DNA of 64,000 bases from Sutcliffiella deserti. GTDB lineage: Bacteria > Bacillota > Bacilli > Bacillales > Bacillaceae_I. The stretch is from assembly GCF_020037475.1 (NCBI RefSeq), contig NZ_JAIQDB010000001.1, positions 124,001 through 188,000 on the forward strand. Direction: 5' to 3'. The notes under the pieces were generated by a model that made no database searches, was not told the origin of the DNA, and saw only the letters and a list, made by a program, of their open reading frames with translations. Both the position numbers and the translations under genes were made by a program. Positions 46,854 through 55,760 of this stretch are shown here, piece after piece. The number at the start of each line of letters is the position of its first letter. Position 1 is the first letter of the stretch.

Positions 46854-47711
46854 ATGCAAAGTCATTACAATCAAACAACTACTGATTTTTCATCTTTAAA
46901 AATAGCATCCAAAAAGATCTTTAAAAGTATAAGTGAACGCTTGGATGTAAATACAGCCTATGTAACAAGAAAAGGCAAAACAGCAATGACTGTTCTTAGT
47001 TCTTATAATGAAAAAGAACAAATTATACCTGAGGGATATGCTGTGGAATATGGGGAAACTTATTGCAAGTTAATTATTACAAATGAAGAAAATGTGATGC
47101 ATACTGAAAACTTAGCAAAAGATTTAATTACAAGTGAGTTAGAAGTTACTTCTCATCTTGAAGTTAAAGGTTTTCTAGGTGTCACCTTAACAGATGTGTA
47201 TGGCAACGTATTCGGTACTCTCTGTGTGATGGATAAAGAAGAAAAAGAATTCAGTGAAGCAGATATTGCTTACCTTAAGTCAATGGCAGAGGTCTTGTCT
47301 CATCTCATTGAACTTGATGAAACCAAGTATAATATGGCGTATCTAAATGTTCCCATTGTTCCAATCACAAAAGGCGTTTCCATCCTAACCATTCAAGGTG
47401 TCATTGATTTTCATCGTGCAGAGAAAATTTTGGATACGGTATTAAACTATGGTGCAGACCATCAAATCCATCACTTTATCCTAGATTTATCAGGTTTAGT
47501 AATAGTAGATGAAGTGTTTCCGACAGTATTAACGGACCTGGTAAATTCTCTGCAGCTAATGGGAATTAAGACTATTCTTACAGGCATTACACCTGAAATC
47601 GCGAAATATGAAGCAGGTCATGGTCAGCTATCTGAGGTAACGTCTAAAAAGGTTCGGAACCTGGAATCTGCACTGGAATATATCGGGTTTTCTATCGAAG
47701 AAAAAGAATAG
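46854..47711 (+). CDS. GAF-STAS domain regulator (RsbR-like)
   Basis: A 285-residue protein: a GAF domain (about 1-160; ISERLDVNTAYVTRKGK, GEGETYC-like VEYGETYCKLIIT, LGVTLTDVYGNVFGTLCVMD) and a C-terminal STAS domain (ITKGVSILTIQGVIDFHRAE and FILDLSGLVIVDEVFPTVL). This order is that of RsbR-type stressosome or light/redox-sensing paralogues. The usual phosphorylated Ser/Thr after D-[LI]-[ST]-G-[VL] appears replaced by V/I. ATG 46854 has AAGGGGG; the frame is open to a TTG at 46785 without a ribosome site. Confidence 0.8.
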   Translation: MQSHYNQTTTDFSSLKIASKKIFKSISERLDVNTAYVTRKGKTAMTVLSSYNEKEQIIPEGYAVEYGETYCKLIITNEENVMHTENLAKDLITSELEVTSHLEVKGFLGVTLTDVYGNVFGTLCVMDKEEKEFSEADIAYLKSMAEVLSHLIELDETKYNMAYLNVPIVPITKGVSILTIQGVIDFHRAEKILDTVLNYGADHQIHHFILDLSGLVIVDEVFPTVLTDLVNSLQLMGIKTILTGITPEIAKYEAGHGQLSEVTSKKVRNLESALEYIGFSIEEKE

Positions 47712-47800
47712 AATTGAAGATACCAATCCTAAAGGAAAAGTCCCCAACATATATTAAATAAAGCTATCTCTAAATATGTGATCACAGGGGGACTTTGAAT

Positions 47801-48724
47801 ATGGCAATTTCGCCACCATTGCTGCAAACTGGGGATACCATTGGGCTTATTTCGCCTGGTAGTCCTCTTGATGCAAATATAATTAACACAAGAGCCCAAA
47901 CTCTAATTGACATGGGGTTTAACGTTGTATACGGAACAAATGTATACTCTTTTGAAGGAATCGTTTCTTCTCCTGCTCCCAGAAGAGCCGAAGACCTGAT
48001 GAATATGTTTATCAACCCTGACATAAAAGCTATCTTACCTACAAGAGGCGGTACTGGTGTACAGTCTCTTCTTCCTTATTTAGATTTCGATGTGATACGA
48101 AATAATCCTAAGATCCTATCTGGCTACAGTGATATAACTGTCCTGCTAAACTCTTTATATCAATTTAGCAATCTCATAACCTTTCATGGATTGATGCTTG
48201 TTAATTTTACATTGGACACACCAACATATAATTTCAACCAGTTTTTTGAGGCCGTCTCTACCATAACCTCCCCTAGGCAACTGAACAATCCGCCTAGCAT
48301 GATTTTGAGAAGTTTGGTTCCGGGCGATGTAAGTGCACCCATTGTGGGCGGGAACTTAACTTCCATTGTTAATACACTTGGAACGCCCTATGAAATAGAT
48401 ACAAAAGGAAAAATACTTTTTATTGAAGATATTAATACCCCTTCAAATACAATCTATCGTTACCTGAGCCAACTATCCCTGGCTGGAAAGTTTGATGATT
48501 GTGTAGGGATCATTATGGGAGAATGCACCAATTGTACGGTGTCCTATGGGAAAAGCTATGACGACCTTATTAATGAATGGCTCCTGCCACTAGGTAAACC
48601 TCTCATGACAAACCTCGCCACTGGCCACGGGTACTACAAAACAACGATCCCAATAGGAGTAATGGTGAATCTTAATACTGTTGCTAATACCATAACGATT
48701 TTAGAACCAGCTGTTTCATTATGA
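47801..48724 (+). CDS. S66 family LD-carboxypeptidase-like protein
   Basis: About 307 residues of the LD-carboxypeptidase/MccF family: TIGLISPGSP at the start, TRGGTGVQSLLPYLDFDVI, the nucleophile Ser in ILSGYSDIT, Glu in ILFIEDIN, and the terminal ATGHGYYKTTIPIG with His. The family trims peptidoglycan tetrapeptides or detoxifies microcin C-like compounds. No signal peptide is seen, so a cytoplasmic role is likely. The start is ATG 47801 or TTG 47795; GGGGGAC precedes both. Confidence 0.87.
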   Translation: MAISPPLLQTGDTIGLISPGSPLDANIINTRAQTLIDMGFNVVYGTNVYSFEGIVSSPAPRRAEDLMNMFINPDIKAILPTRGGTGVQSLLPYLDFDVIRNNPKILSGYSDITVLLNSLYQFSNLITFHGLMLVNFTLDTPTYNFNQFFEAVSTITSPRQLNNPPSMILRSLVPGDVSAPIVGGNLTSIVNTLGTPYEIDTKGKILFIEDINTPSNTIYRYLSQLSLAGKFDDCVGIIMGECTNCTVSYGKSYDDLINEWLLPLGKPLMTNLATGHGYYKTTIPIGVMVNLNTVANTITILEPAVSL

Positions 48725-48774
48725 GGTTATTTTCCTCATAATGAAAAACCTTCGCCACTCTCAAATTGACATGA

Positions 48775-49016
48775 CGAGGGTTATATTCTACTTTATGAGA
48801 CCATCGACACACTCAAAAAGGTGTAACGAGGGTTCCATTCCTGCTCTTTGAGACCACCGATACACTCAAATTGGCAAGACGAGGGTTCCATCCCTGCTCT
48901 TTGAGACCATCGACACACTCAAAATCGCAAGGCGAAGGGTTCCATCCCTGCTCTTTAAGACCATCGATACACTTAAAATCGCAAGGCGAGGGTTCCATCC
49001 CTGCTCTTTGAGACCT
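48775..49016. repeat. 52-54 bp tandem repeat, about 4.5 copies
   Basis: Units begin at 48775, 48827, 48880, 48933 and 48987 and share GAGGGTTCCATCCCTGCTCT then TTGAGACCATCGACACACTC, with the last partial copy ending at AGACC. The first copy is the most diverged. There are no unique spacers between units, so this is not a CRISPR array. An antisense 77-residue frame spanning the array is periodic and considered spurious. Confidence 0.85.
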
Positions 49017-49103
49017 GCGTCCCTCCCATCCCTCCCAAAACCACATTAAAAGTTACTAATAAGGAAGGAATCACTAACTTTTACCGTAACCGGCTTGTAA
49101 AGT

Positions 49104-49423
49104 TCAGCTGATAACTCCTAAATAATATAAAACAAAATAGACTACAAGGCATAGCACGGAACCTATTAAAAATGGACTAATGGTAAATGTCATCTTTTCA
49201 TGTTGAGGTTTGTAAGACCCTAATAAAGTATCAAAAACTGCTACCTGAGAGTTCTTTGATAGTGCATCACCAGTTGTACTCATTAAAAAAGCAAAAAAAG
49301 TAAAAAAACAAGATCCATAAAACATTGTATTTACAAGGTTTGTATTAAATATAGCGGATACTCCCACCAAAAACCGATCTCTACAGCTAATACTAGTAGT
49401 ACAAAAAATAAATACCTTTTCAT
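49104..49423 (-). pseudogene. small membrane protein gene with a frameshift
   Basis: ATG 49423 (AAGGGGTGAATAT before it) encodes a TM start MKRYLFFVLLVLAVEIGF, but the frame then stops after 30 residues. A one-base shift in GGTTTTTGGTGGG (about 49370) connects to VGVSAIFNTNLVNTMFYGSC and on through a second TM (about the last 25 residues) to TAA at 49104. The joined product of about 105 residues is a plausible two- or three-TM protein. Either a pseudogene or a sequence error in the T-run. An 88-residue product from an internal Met remains possible. Confidence 0.6.
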
Positions 49424-49596
49424 ATATTCACCCCTTATAATTCTTTATAAGGAATTATACGATAAAGATAAGGAAAGGTTTCATACTATTCAGCTAATTG
49501 TATGATTTACTTGAGTATACGTACTAAATAGTCTATTTCTCTACTGTGCTTTGAGCCTTGATTATGCATCGCTTTACGTAATTTCAACCAAACCTA

Positions 49597-49625
49597 TTGC
49601 CTTTTACTTAGAAAAAAAGTAAAAT
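49597..49625 (+). promoter_or_regulatory. native selC promoter, now pointing at the integrase
   Basis: TTGCCT (49597-49602), 17 bp, TAAAAT (49620-49625), giving a start about 15-20 bases before the tRNA 5' end. After the insertion this promoter transcribes only the first 48 bases of the tRNA and then reads into the element toward the integrase gene. Confidence 0.6.
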
Positions 49626-49642
49626 AATAGTTATGTACATAG

Positions 49643-49694
49643 ACATGGGGCTGATTGCAATGCTGGTGCTTGTCTCGGTCTTCAAAACCGCTTG
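49643..49694 (+). repeat. attL: 52-bp direct repeat, truncated 5' half of selC
   Basis: Identical over 52 bp to 63085-63136. It contains four bases of leader, then tRNA-Sec sequence from the acceptor 5' strand through the anticodon loop (TCTTCAAAACCG) and ends at CTTG. The variable arm, T arm and 3' acceptor strand are absent here. Confidence 0.93.
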
Positions 49695-49878
49695 ATTGTT
49701 TTACCTGTAAAAAACCGTAACAGGTTCAGGTATATCAAGGTTTTCAACGTTTATAACTCAATATGTTTGGTACGGTCTTTTCAGTGATTTTATACTAAAC
49801 CGATAAAGTCCGATAAGGAAAACCGTACTGTACATTTACTCTTAGTCACCTATTTTAATCCATAGGGGGCTTATTTTT

Positions 49879-50844
49879 ATGCAGAAGAAAACTATCCGTA
49901 AGTACAAACGTGGACAAGGTACTATAAGCACTAAGAAGGTAACTAATGAACTTACTCTATTTGAAATGTTTGACCGTTTCATGACAGTAAAGAAAACTGA
50001 AGCATTGTCTTCCAGAACCATTACTGATTACTATAATAACTTTGAGTATTTTAAAAGATACATTGGTGAAGATTTAAACGCTGAAGAAATAAATGCTGAT
50101 GTATTTCGTGGATTTACAGGACACATGCTTCATGAATTAGAATTGTCACCTGTAACTGCGAATGTAAGAATAAGAACTATGCGTGCCTTTATTAGATATT
50201 GCTACATTGAAGAGTACATTAATACCCCTATTCATGAGAAATTCAAGCCAGTAAAAACACCTGAAGACACCTTAGAATCCCTTACTCCAGCCGAGATTAA
50301 GAGATTACTTTCAGTAATAGATGAAGATATGTACACTGGATTTAGAGATAAAGTAATTATTTTGGTACTACTTGACACACTTGTCAGAATTTCAGAATTA
50401 GTAGCAATCAAGAAAAGTAATGTTGACTTAGAAGGTGGATTCATTACTTTAGAAGCAATGGAAACAAAAACAAGGAAGACAAGAACTGTCCCCCTTTCAA
50501 CTAAAACTATAAAATTGTTAAAAGAATATATTAAGGAAACTGAAGACTTTGATGATGAACACCTTTTCTTAACTTATGATGGTCACGATATATTCCCTAC
50601 TACTATTAGAATGAGTTTAACAAAGTACGGAAAACTTGCAGGTATCACAAATAAAAGAGTTAGTCCACACACTTTCAGGCACACAGGTGCTTTACTTTAT
50701 ATAATGAATGGAGGCGACCCATTTTCTTTACAGAGGATTCTTGGTCATAGTCATATGAATATGGTAAGAAAGTATATACAAATGTCTGATACTGATGTTA
50801 GAAGGCAACACAATAACTTCTCTGCACTGAATAGCATCTATTAA
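49879..50844 (+). CDS. int: tyrosine recombinase/integrase
   Basis: A 321-residue phage-type integrase. An N-terminal SAM-like core-binding domain (about 26-120; TLFEMFDRFMTVKKTEALSS) precedes the catalytic domain with Arg170 (LLDTLVRISELV), HTFRH with His264 and Arg267, His290 (ILGHSHMN) and the nucleophile Tyr299 (MVRKYIQMS). All catalytic residues are intact. ATG is preceded by ATAGGGGGC. Its position beside attL and direction fit site-specific integration into selC. Confidence 0.95.
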   Translation: MQKKTIRKYKRGQGTISTKKVTNELTLFEMFDRFMTVKKTEALSSRTITDYYNNFEYFKRYIGEDLNAEEINADVFRGFTGHMLHELELSPVTANVRIRTMRAFIRYCYIEEYINTPIHEKFKPVKTPEDTLESLTPAEIKRLLSVIDEDMYTGFRDKVIILVLLDTLVRISELVAIKKSNVDLEGGFITLEAMETKTRKTRTVPLSTKTIKLLKEYIKETEDFDDEHLFLTYDGHDIFPTTIRMSLTKYGKLAGITNKRVSPHTFRHTGALLYIMNGGDPFSLQRILGHSHMNMVRKYIQMSDTDVRRQHNNFSALNSIY

Positions 50845-50849
50845 TAAAA

Positions 50850-50879
50850 AAAGCGTTTCCTAAAAAGGGAACGCTTTTA
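50850..50879 (+). terminator. integrase terminator
   Basis: AAAGCGTTTCC pairs with GGGAACGCTTT (one T-G pair), followed by TAT, 5 bases after the int stop. Confidence 0.8.
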
Positions 50880-50997
50880 TGCATTTTCAATTTTAAAAAG
50901 TTCAATTGTTCATAGGCTTTTTCTTTCACCCAACCTATCGATTTTTTTAATTCATTCACAGTAAACCAATTACCAACTGTTTTTTTTGTGAATATTA

Positions 50998-51282
50998 TTA
51001 TTCAACTTTCAGTGCCTTCTTCAGAAGGGTGTTTATCAGTATTGTTTTAGCACCCTTACCATTTTTGTTCCCGTACATATTAAAAGCCTTTGCAACTTCT
51101 TCATCAAGGTATGCGGAAATTTGACGTTTAATCTTTGGGCGTGGGCGGTTAGTAACTTCATTAACAATGTCTTCAATACTGGTAACAGGCTTATCTTCGG
51201 TAGTTTCTAGGACAGTTTCTTCAATATCCGATTTGGTTTCAACTTTAATCGTTTCATCTGTATGGTTATCATATTTATCCAT
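50998..51282 (-). CDS. ribbon-helix-helix-like DNA-binding protein
   Basis: A 94-residue protein with an acidic, disordered N-terminal half and a basic C-terminal domain KIKRQISAYLDEEVAKAFNM followed by NGKGAKTILINTLLKKAL, the beta-helix-helix pattern of Arc/CopG-type regulators or ParG-like partition factors. GGAGGTGAAATC precedes the ATG. It may regulate the element or act in its maintenance; no ParA partner is seen. Confidence 0.6.
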   Translation of the reverse strand: MDKYDNHTDETIKVETKSDIEETVLETTEDKPVTSIEDIVNEVTNRPRPKIKRQISAYLDEEVAKAFNMYGNKNGKGAKTILINTLLKKALKVE

Positions 51283-51433
51283 GATTTCACCTCCTCTAAA
51301 ACCATCTTACAGGAAATTTTAGTAAGCAAATTTGCTTAGTTTTAAAACTCATAAAAAAAGAATCCCTTTACCAGCTTCCGTATTATTGGAAATGGATAAA
51401 GGGACATTTTGTTTATTAATATTCAATTGAATT

Positions 51434-52069
51434 TTAACCATTTGATAAGGCTTTCTGAACTTCACCAGCGTCAATTTCAAGGTTAGCTGCTTTCACTGGT
51501 GCATCCTTTGTAAGTAGTGCAAGCTTATCAACTAGAACAGGTTTATAACTGTAATCTGAATGGTGGACTAGGAAGTTTTCTGTATCTATTAATACATTAC
51601 AATCTGCACCTATTGCTTCCACTTGCTGAAGATACTGCTTCTTCAATTCTTGCACCTTTTCAGCTTGTCTACTGATTGAACCAGCAACTTCTGCAACGTA
51701 TTTATCTTGTAAATAATTGATTTCATTTACTATGCCAGCCACATCTTCTTTTTTATATTGGTTAATGGTATCTAATTCAAAACCAAATTCCCTAACTGCA
51801 TCTTCCAGTGGCTTCACTGTACTATCATAATCTTCTATATTGGTTAATTCCTGATAAGCTTGTTCATAAGCACTATTAGCTTCATTGTATTGGCTTGTTA
51901 CTGATTCCAGGCTTTTGTCATATCCTACTATTAACTGGTTCAACTCTTTCTTCAGTTCTTCAATTCGTTGTATTGTTTTATATTCCCTTTCAGGCTTCAT
52001 TGCTTCCCCTTCAGCTTGTTTATTTAGGTTGAACCATTTACCCCAAACTTCTTTAATCTTCTTCAGCAT
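51434..52069 (-). CDS. coiled-coil protein
   Basis: A 211-residue protein with long heptad-rich helices (YKTIQRIEELKKELNQLIVG, YNEANSAYEQAYQELTNIED, KVQELKKQYLQQVEAIGADC) and a C-terminal globular tail. Probably soluble and oligomeric. It ends a minus-strand operon that begins with the XRE gene at 54195. No family recognised. Confidence 0.65.
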   Translation of the reverse strand: MLKKIKEVWGKWFNLNKQAEGEAMKPEREYKTIQRIEELKKELNQLIVGYDKSLESVTSQYNEANSAYEQAYQELTNIEDYDSTVKPLEDAVREFGFELDTINQYKKEDVAGIVNEINYLQDKYVAEVAGSISRQAEKVQELKKQYLQQVEAIGADCNVLIDTENFLVHHSDYSYKPVLVDKLALLTKDAPVKAANLEIDAGEVQKALSNG

Positions 52070-52146
52070 CCTATTATTCCCCCCATTTTAGATAAAAAAA
52101 ATAAGGTGGTAAACTGTAAGATATACAGAAAACCACCGGTTAATTA

Positions 52147-52758
52147 TTATTTACGACCATATACTTTTTGAACTTCTTCTTTTGTAACTACCGCACTGCC
52201 TTTTCCTGAACCATCCAATGATTCACCGATAAAATAATGTGAATTTATATTCGTTGCATAAGAGTATTCTTTTAACCCAAGTTCAACTTCTAACTCTGAT
52301 AACCATACATCATAGCGTTCCTGTTTAACGATTGGAATACTAGCTTCTTTAATTGCTTGGATATATTTTTCTCTAGCTTCCACCATTAGCTTCTTTCTTT
52401 CGCCAATTAACTTCCTTGTTTCTTGCTGAAACTTTAAACCCATTTCTTTTGCTTTGTTGCGAACTTCATATAGTTCTTCTTTCATTAGCTTGTCCACATC
52501 AATTACTTTTTGTTGGGCAACTTTTAAAGTAGCTTTCTTATCTTCCAGTGCTTTCTTTTCAGTGTTATAGGAATCCAAGCTAGTGATATTAAGTACATAG
52601 TGTTTGTAAATTTCCTTTAAATCAACTTCAGCTTCTGCAATTTCTGCTGAAAGCTTTACAACATCTGCTTCAGCACTTTTTAATGCAGTTTGATATTCTT
52701 GTCTAATTGCTTGTTCTTCAGTTTCTAAAGCTTGCATTTGTTTTACTACCTTTGCCAT
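52147..52758 (-). CDS. coiled-coil protein
   Basis: A 203-residue, highly helical, charged protein (AKVVKQMQALETEEQAIRQE, YNTEKKALEDKKATLKVAQQ) ending in a globular segment with Gly/Ser-rich GESLDGSGKGSAVV. The start overlaps the stop of the preceding 84-residue gene by one base. It resembles scaffold-like or replication-associated phage proteins in general character only. Confidence 0.65.
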   Translation of the reverse strand: MAKVVKQMQALETEEQAIRQEYQTALKSAEADVVKLSAEIAEAEVDLKEIYKHYVLNITSLDSYNTEKKALEDKKATLKVAQQKVIDVDKLMKEELYEVRNKAKEMGLKFQQETRKLIGERKKLMVEAREKYIQAIKEASIPIVKQERYDVWLSELEVELGLKEYSYATNINSHYFIGESLDGSGKGSAVVTKEEVQKVYGRK

Positions 52759-53012
52759 TATTCATTTCCCCCTTGTTCTGTATCATCATCAATTCCATGT
52801 ATTCTTTTTGTCAGGTCTGCAACTGCTTTTGTCAGCAATTCAATTTGTTGAGTTTGGGTAAGGTTATCTTCTGCACCACCTAGCTTAATTTCTGTAACGT
52901 TTTCTTCATTCTTTGTTGCTTCAGCTTCCTCTTTAAGCTTCTTATATCCAGCACTAATATCTTGTTTTGGAATCTGTCTTTCCTTAAATAATTGTTGAAA
53001 ATCTCTAGCCAT
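52758..53012 (-). CDS. small acidic helical protein
   Basis: An 84-residue protein: MARDFQQLFKERQIPKQDIS, a Lys/Glu-rich middle and a coiled-coil end (LTQTQQIELLTKAVADLTKR). AAAGGGGAT precedes the ATG. It overlaps the following coiled-coil gene by one base, so the pair is translationally coupled. Confidence 0.6.
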   Translation of the reverse strand: MARDFQQLFKERQIPKQDISAGYKKLKEEAEATKNEENVTEIKLGGAEDNLTQTQQIELLTKAVADLTKRIHGIDDDTEQGGNE

Positions 53013-53043
53013 TTTAAAAATCCCCTTTGTATTGTAATTAGTT

Positions 53044-53508
53044 TTATTTTTTCAATCTATCCAGTATCACTCTTTGCCTTTCTTCAATACTGGTTGTATC
53101 TGAATACTTAGAACCACCTGAACCACCTGTAATGTTTAAGCCTAGCTTTTCAGCCTGAATACGATTATCTGCTTCTATAATGTGTTTAAAGGTTTCGCTG
53201 AAATGCTTCATTTCGTTGCTAGTCATATTATCCTTTTCAGCTAACTTAAGAATCTTCTTTTTAAATTTCCTAACTGCTTCTAGTTCATCAGAAGGTATTA
53301 AAATTTCATCCATTTCATTTACATATCGCTGAAAATCAGGATTCTCCAAGTAAACGTAAAAAGTTTTGCTGGAGATAGAAAGTTCCTTGAACATTGCATC
53401 TTTCGTGAAGCCATCTTTCAGCTTGTTCTGAACATAAAACTTTGCTACCTTTACCATTTTTTCATCTAGTGTATTCGGTATTTTAATATCGTTAATTGAT
53501 TTACTCAT
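53044..53508 (-). CDS. HTH protein resembling phage terminase small subunit (phBC6A51-type HTH)
   Basis: A 154-residue protein. A helix-turn-helix is suggested by GFTKDAMFKELSISSKTFYVYLENPDF (about 34-60; only parts quoted here as a pattern), the arrangement seen in the phBC6A51-type HTH at the start of phage small terminase-like proteins. The C-terminal end is SIEERQRVILDRLK. Without a large terminase subunit in the element, a DNA-binding role in replication or regulation is as likely as packaging. Confidence 0.55.
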   Translation of the reverse strand: MSKSINDIKIPNTLDEKMVKVAKFYVQNKLKDGFTKDAMFKELSISSKTFYVYLENPDFQRYVNEMDEILIPSDELEAVRKFKKKILKLAEKDNMTSNEMKHFSETFKHIIEADNRIQAEKLGLNITGGSGGSKYSDTTSIEERQRVILDRLKK

Positions 53509-53524
53509 TGCCTTTTTTCACCCC

Positions 53525-53929
53525 TTAATAATTTAAATTTTCTTGTCTAGTTCTTTGAGAATATTTAGGTTTCCACGCTGAAATCTTTGCTTTTGTATTT
53601 GCTTTATAAAAAGTAGTTTCTATCAGGTTCTGAACAATCTGTTTACACCGATTTTCGTTAATCACCTTTTTAGAAAATTCGCTTACTAATTCTTCTAAAT
53701 CAGTGATAGCTTTGTATTTGTATCTCCTAGCGGTATTAGCATAGCTTGCAAAATGTGTTTTGAATTTACTGGTACGTTCCACTTCAAAATAGAAAGTTGT
53801 CTTTTTCATATCTAGCACCAATTCACCAGCTAATAATAGAAGTATTGGTTTATTTAGCTTATATTCACCTGATAATAGTTCACGTTCAATGTATACCAAT
53901 TTCTCTACCATTTCTTTTACTGAACTCAC
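53525..53929 (-). CDS. hypothetical protein, coupled to XRE gene
   Basis: A 134-residue soluble, basic, helical protein starting GTG (MSSVKEMVEKLVYIERELLS) and ending KAKISAWKPKYSQRTRQENL. Its start overlaps the stop of the XRE gene by four bases (GTGA), showing coupled translation. Family not recognised. Confidence 0.6.
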   Translation of the reverse strand: MSSVKEMVEKLVYIERELLSGEYKLNKPILLLLAGELVLDMKKTTFYFEVERTSKFKTHFASYANTARRYKYKAITDLEELVSEFSKKVINENRCKQIVQNLIETTFYKANTKAKISAWKPKYSQRTRQENLNY

Positions 53930-54195
53930 CTAACACCACTCCAATCTTTTTTCTTTGCCTTTAATTTAGAAGCTGAAAATACAGATTGAAGAAGCATAAC
54001 ATCGTCAAAACCTATACCAGCATCATCAAACACCTTATATAACCTTTCTTCTGTTTCAGTCCGTAATTCCACCAATCCAGCTTCTAGCTTAGAAACTAAA
54101 GTCTGATGCACATCTAATTTTTCAGCTAAATCTGTTTGACTCCATCCAACTAAATTTCTTAAATTTTTAATCATATCTTTATCCACTGTTAGCAC
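53926..54195 (-). CDS. XRE-family HTH regulator
   Basis: An 89-residue single-domain regulator: IKNLRNLVGWSQTDLAEKLD then VHQTLVSKLEAGLVELRTET is a standard XRE helix-turn-helix (about 9-62). It heads a six-gene minus-strand operon (54195 to 51434). ATG or upstream codon is preceded by ATGGGGTGC. Likely controls its own operon and the long non-coding region upstream. Confidence 0.85.
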   Translation of the reverse strand: MLTVDKDMIKNLRNLVGWSQTDLAEKLDVHQTLVSKLEAGLVELRTETEERLYKVFDDAGIGFDDVMLLQSVFSASKLKAKKKDWSGVR

Positions 54196-54239
54196 CCCAT
54201 TTATTAGTTAGTTAATTATTAAAATAAGAATAGTAATCC

Positions 54240-55500
54240 AAAAGAAAAAGACTGATGCAATTAAGCACCAGCCTTATTCTCCACACTTTACATACACACA
54301 TCTGAAACAAACAAATTCTACAAAACTTTAGTAAAAGGAAAGGTAATAACAAAATCGAAAACGTTAAGCAAAAGTTTCTTGAAAAACACGATTATCGACA
54401 GACTTTATCCGTCTATATATAGGGTATTTGAAATCAGTGTAAAGTATGACAAGGAAAAGAATTTCATGTAAAAATTTTATTATATTTTGTATAGCTGCTT
54501 TTCATATTCTGAAAAATAAAAGTACCCCACCCCTATTTGCTTTGTAGATTTAGTTTGAGAAAGTTGGGAAGGTGAAAATTACAGTTGTCAAATATAAATA
54601 CCGAACCTCCACAACACCTTATACCGCCCCACCATGTACCCCCCTTGACATATTTGAATTTATATGTATTCATCCTGATTTCACTGAACTTATAAGCAAA
54701 TTTATATGTATATTTTTCAGTGCTTTTACATTCATTTGTTTAATCTTTATTGAATATTAATAATCAATTCTTTCTTCTTTCTTTCATCAATAAATACTTC
54801 TACATCTTCTACAGCTATCTACCTGTACCTTCTGCCCATACTATTCCCCTGTACTATTGCCTGTACTGTATATGTCCCTTCTGCTGGTTCTGTACCCTAT
54901 GAATAGTATTTACTACTTACCTGTTAAACTGGATGGAATACAAGCTTCCTGTGGGTTCCTGTATGATGCTGAATTACTACTGGTATACTTGCAGAACTAT
55001 CAGAAGTACCCCCTTAGAAATAATCACCCATACCCTTTTAAGATAATTACTACCACCCCTTTTTAATGGATTCAGGGAATACGAAACTATTTAATCAAGA
55101 TAATCAAAGGGAACACGAAACTATTAAACCGTTAATTAAGGATTCTCTATGTTTCAACTCTACAAAGTTGCGTAATCCGATAAGGAACACGAATCTTTTT
55201 ATACACTTTTATGAATTGTATATTCAAATCTAGTTCACATAATAAACCCTATAGGAAGTTGCTTACATGTACAAACCCTGTTACATAAGCATTTCACAAA
55301 CTGGCTTTTTTATTGAATATACATGATTTTATGCAAGTGCTGATATATCAAGGTTTCCAGCTTCTTTTTAACTTTGTGAAAGTATGTGAATCACATTAAA
55401 AATGCATAAAAGAAATTCATTTATTTCAAGTGAAAGTATCACCTAAACTATTCCAAATGAGTTAAACTATTACTATATTGTATACCTTGTCTTAGATACT
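54240..55500. other. 1.26-kb non-coding region of the element with short repeats
   Basis: No convincing gene: frames at 54572 and 54857 lack ribosome sites and protein-like composition. It holds several copies of CCTGTAC (54831, 54848, 54860, and CTGTACC near 54889), two copies of AATTTATATGTAT (about 54657 and 54697), two copies of GGGAA[TC]ACGAAACTATT (about 55076 and 55110) and CCGATAAGGAACACGAA (about 55176), whose CCGATAAGGAA word recurs beside attL at 49809. This is the best place for a replication origin or regulatory hub, but function is not shown by sequence alone. Confidence 0.5.
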
Positions 55501-55502
55501 AG

Positions 55503-55760
55503 GTGCAAAAGTTTCATAAAATTCAATTCATAAATACATACACCCAAGAAGTATTACGAGAACTATACTTTCCCCAAGAAAACCACATTCTGAATATAGT
55601 ACAAGCTTTCAAGAAAACAAATGGAAAGGAAGTTATCATTTTTGATAATGCAAAAAGAACCCTAAAAGCAAATTATGTTACCAGCACAACATCAGGTAAC
55701 CTACATAAAGTGTTTTTTAAGGTGAAGCTTAATGAAGTACAGGCAAACATAAAAGGTTAA
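55503..55760 (+). CDS. hypothetical protein
   Basis: An 85-residue, basic, probably beta-rich protein (QFINTYTQEVLRELYFPQEN, KVFFKVKLNEVQANIKG). GTG start at 55503 without a good ribosome site; the true start could lie slightly downstream. Family unknown. Confidence 0.45.
   Translation: MQKFHKIQFINTYTQEVLRELYFPQENHILNIVQAFKKTNGKEVIIFDNAKRTLKANYVTSTTSGNLHKVFFKVKLNEVQANIKG

Noticed and set aside
48775-49016. CRISPR array
   Set aside because: Repeats are directly tandem with 52-54 bp period, no unique spacers and no cas genes nearby.
48813-49046. 77-residue minus-strand frame
   Set aside because: It is a translation of the tandem repeat, periodic in sequence, with no ribosome site.
54572-55066. 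Two short + strand frames in the element's non-coding region
   Set aside because: No ribosome sites, low-complexity composition and overlap with the repeat words.
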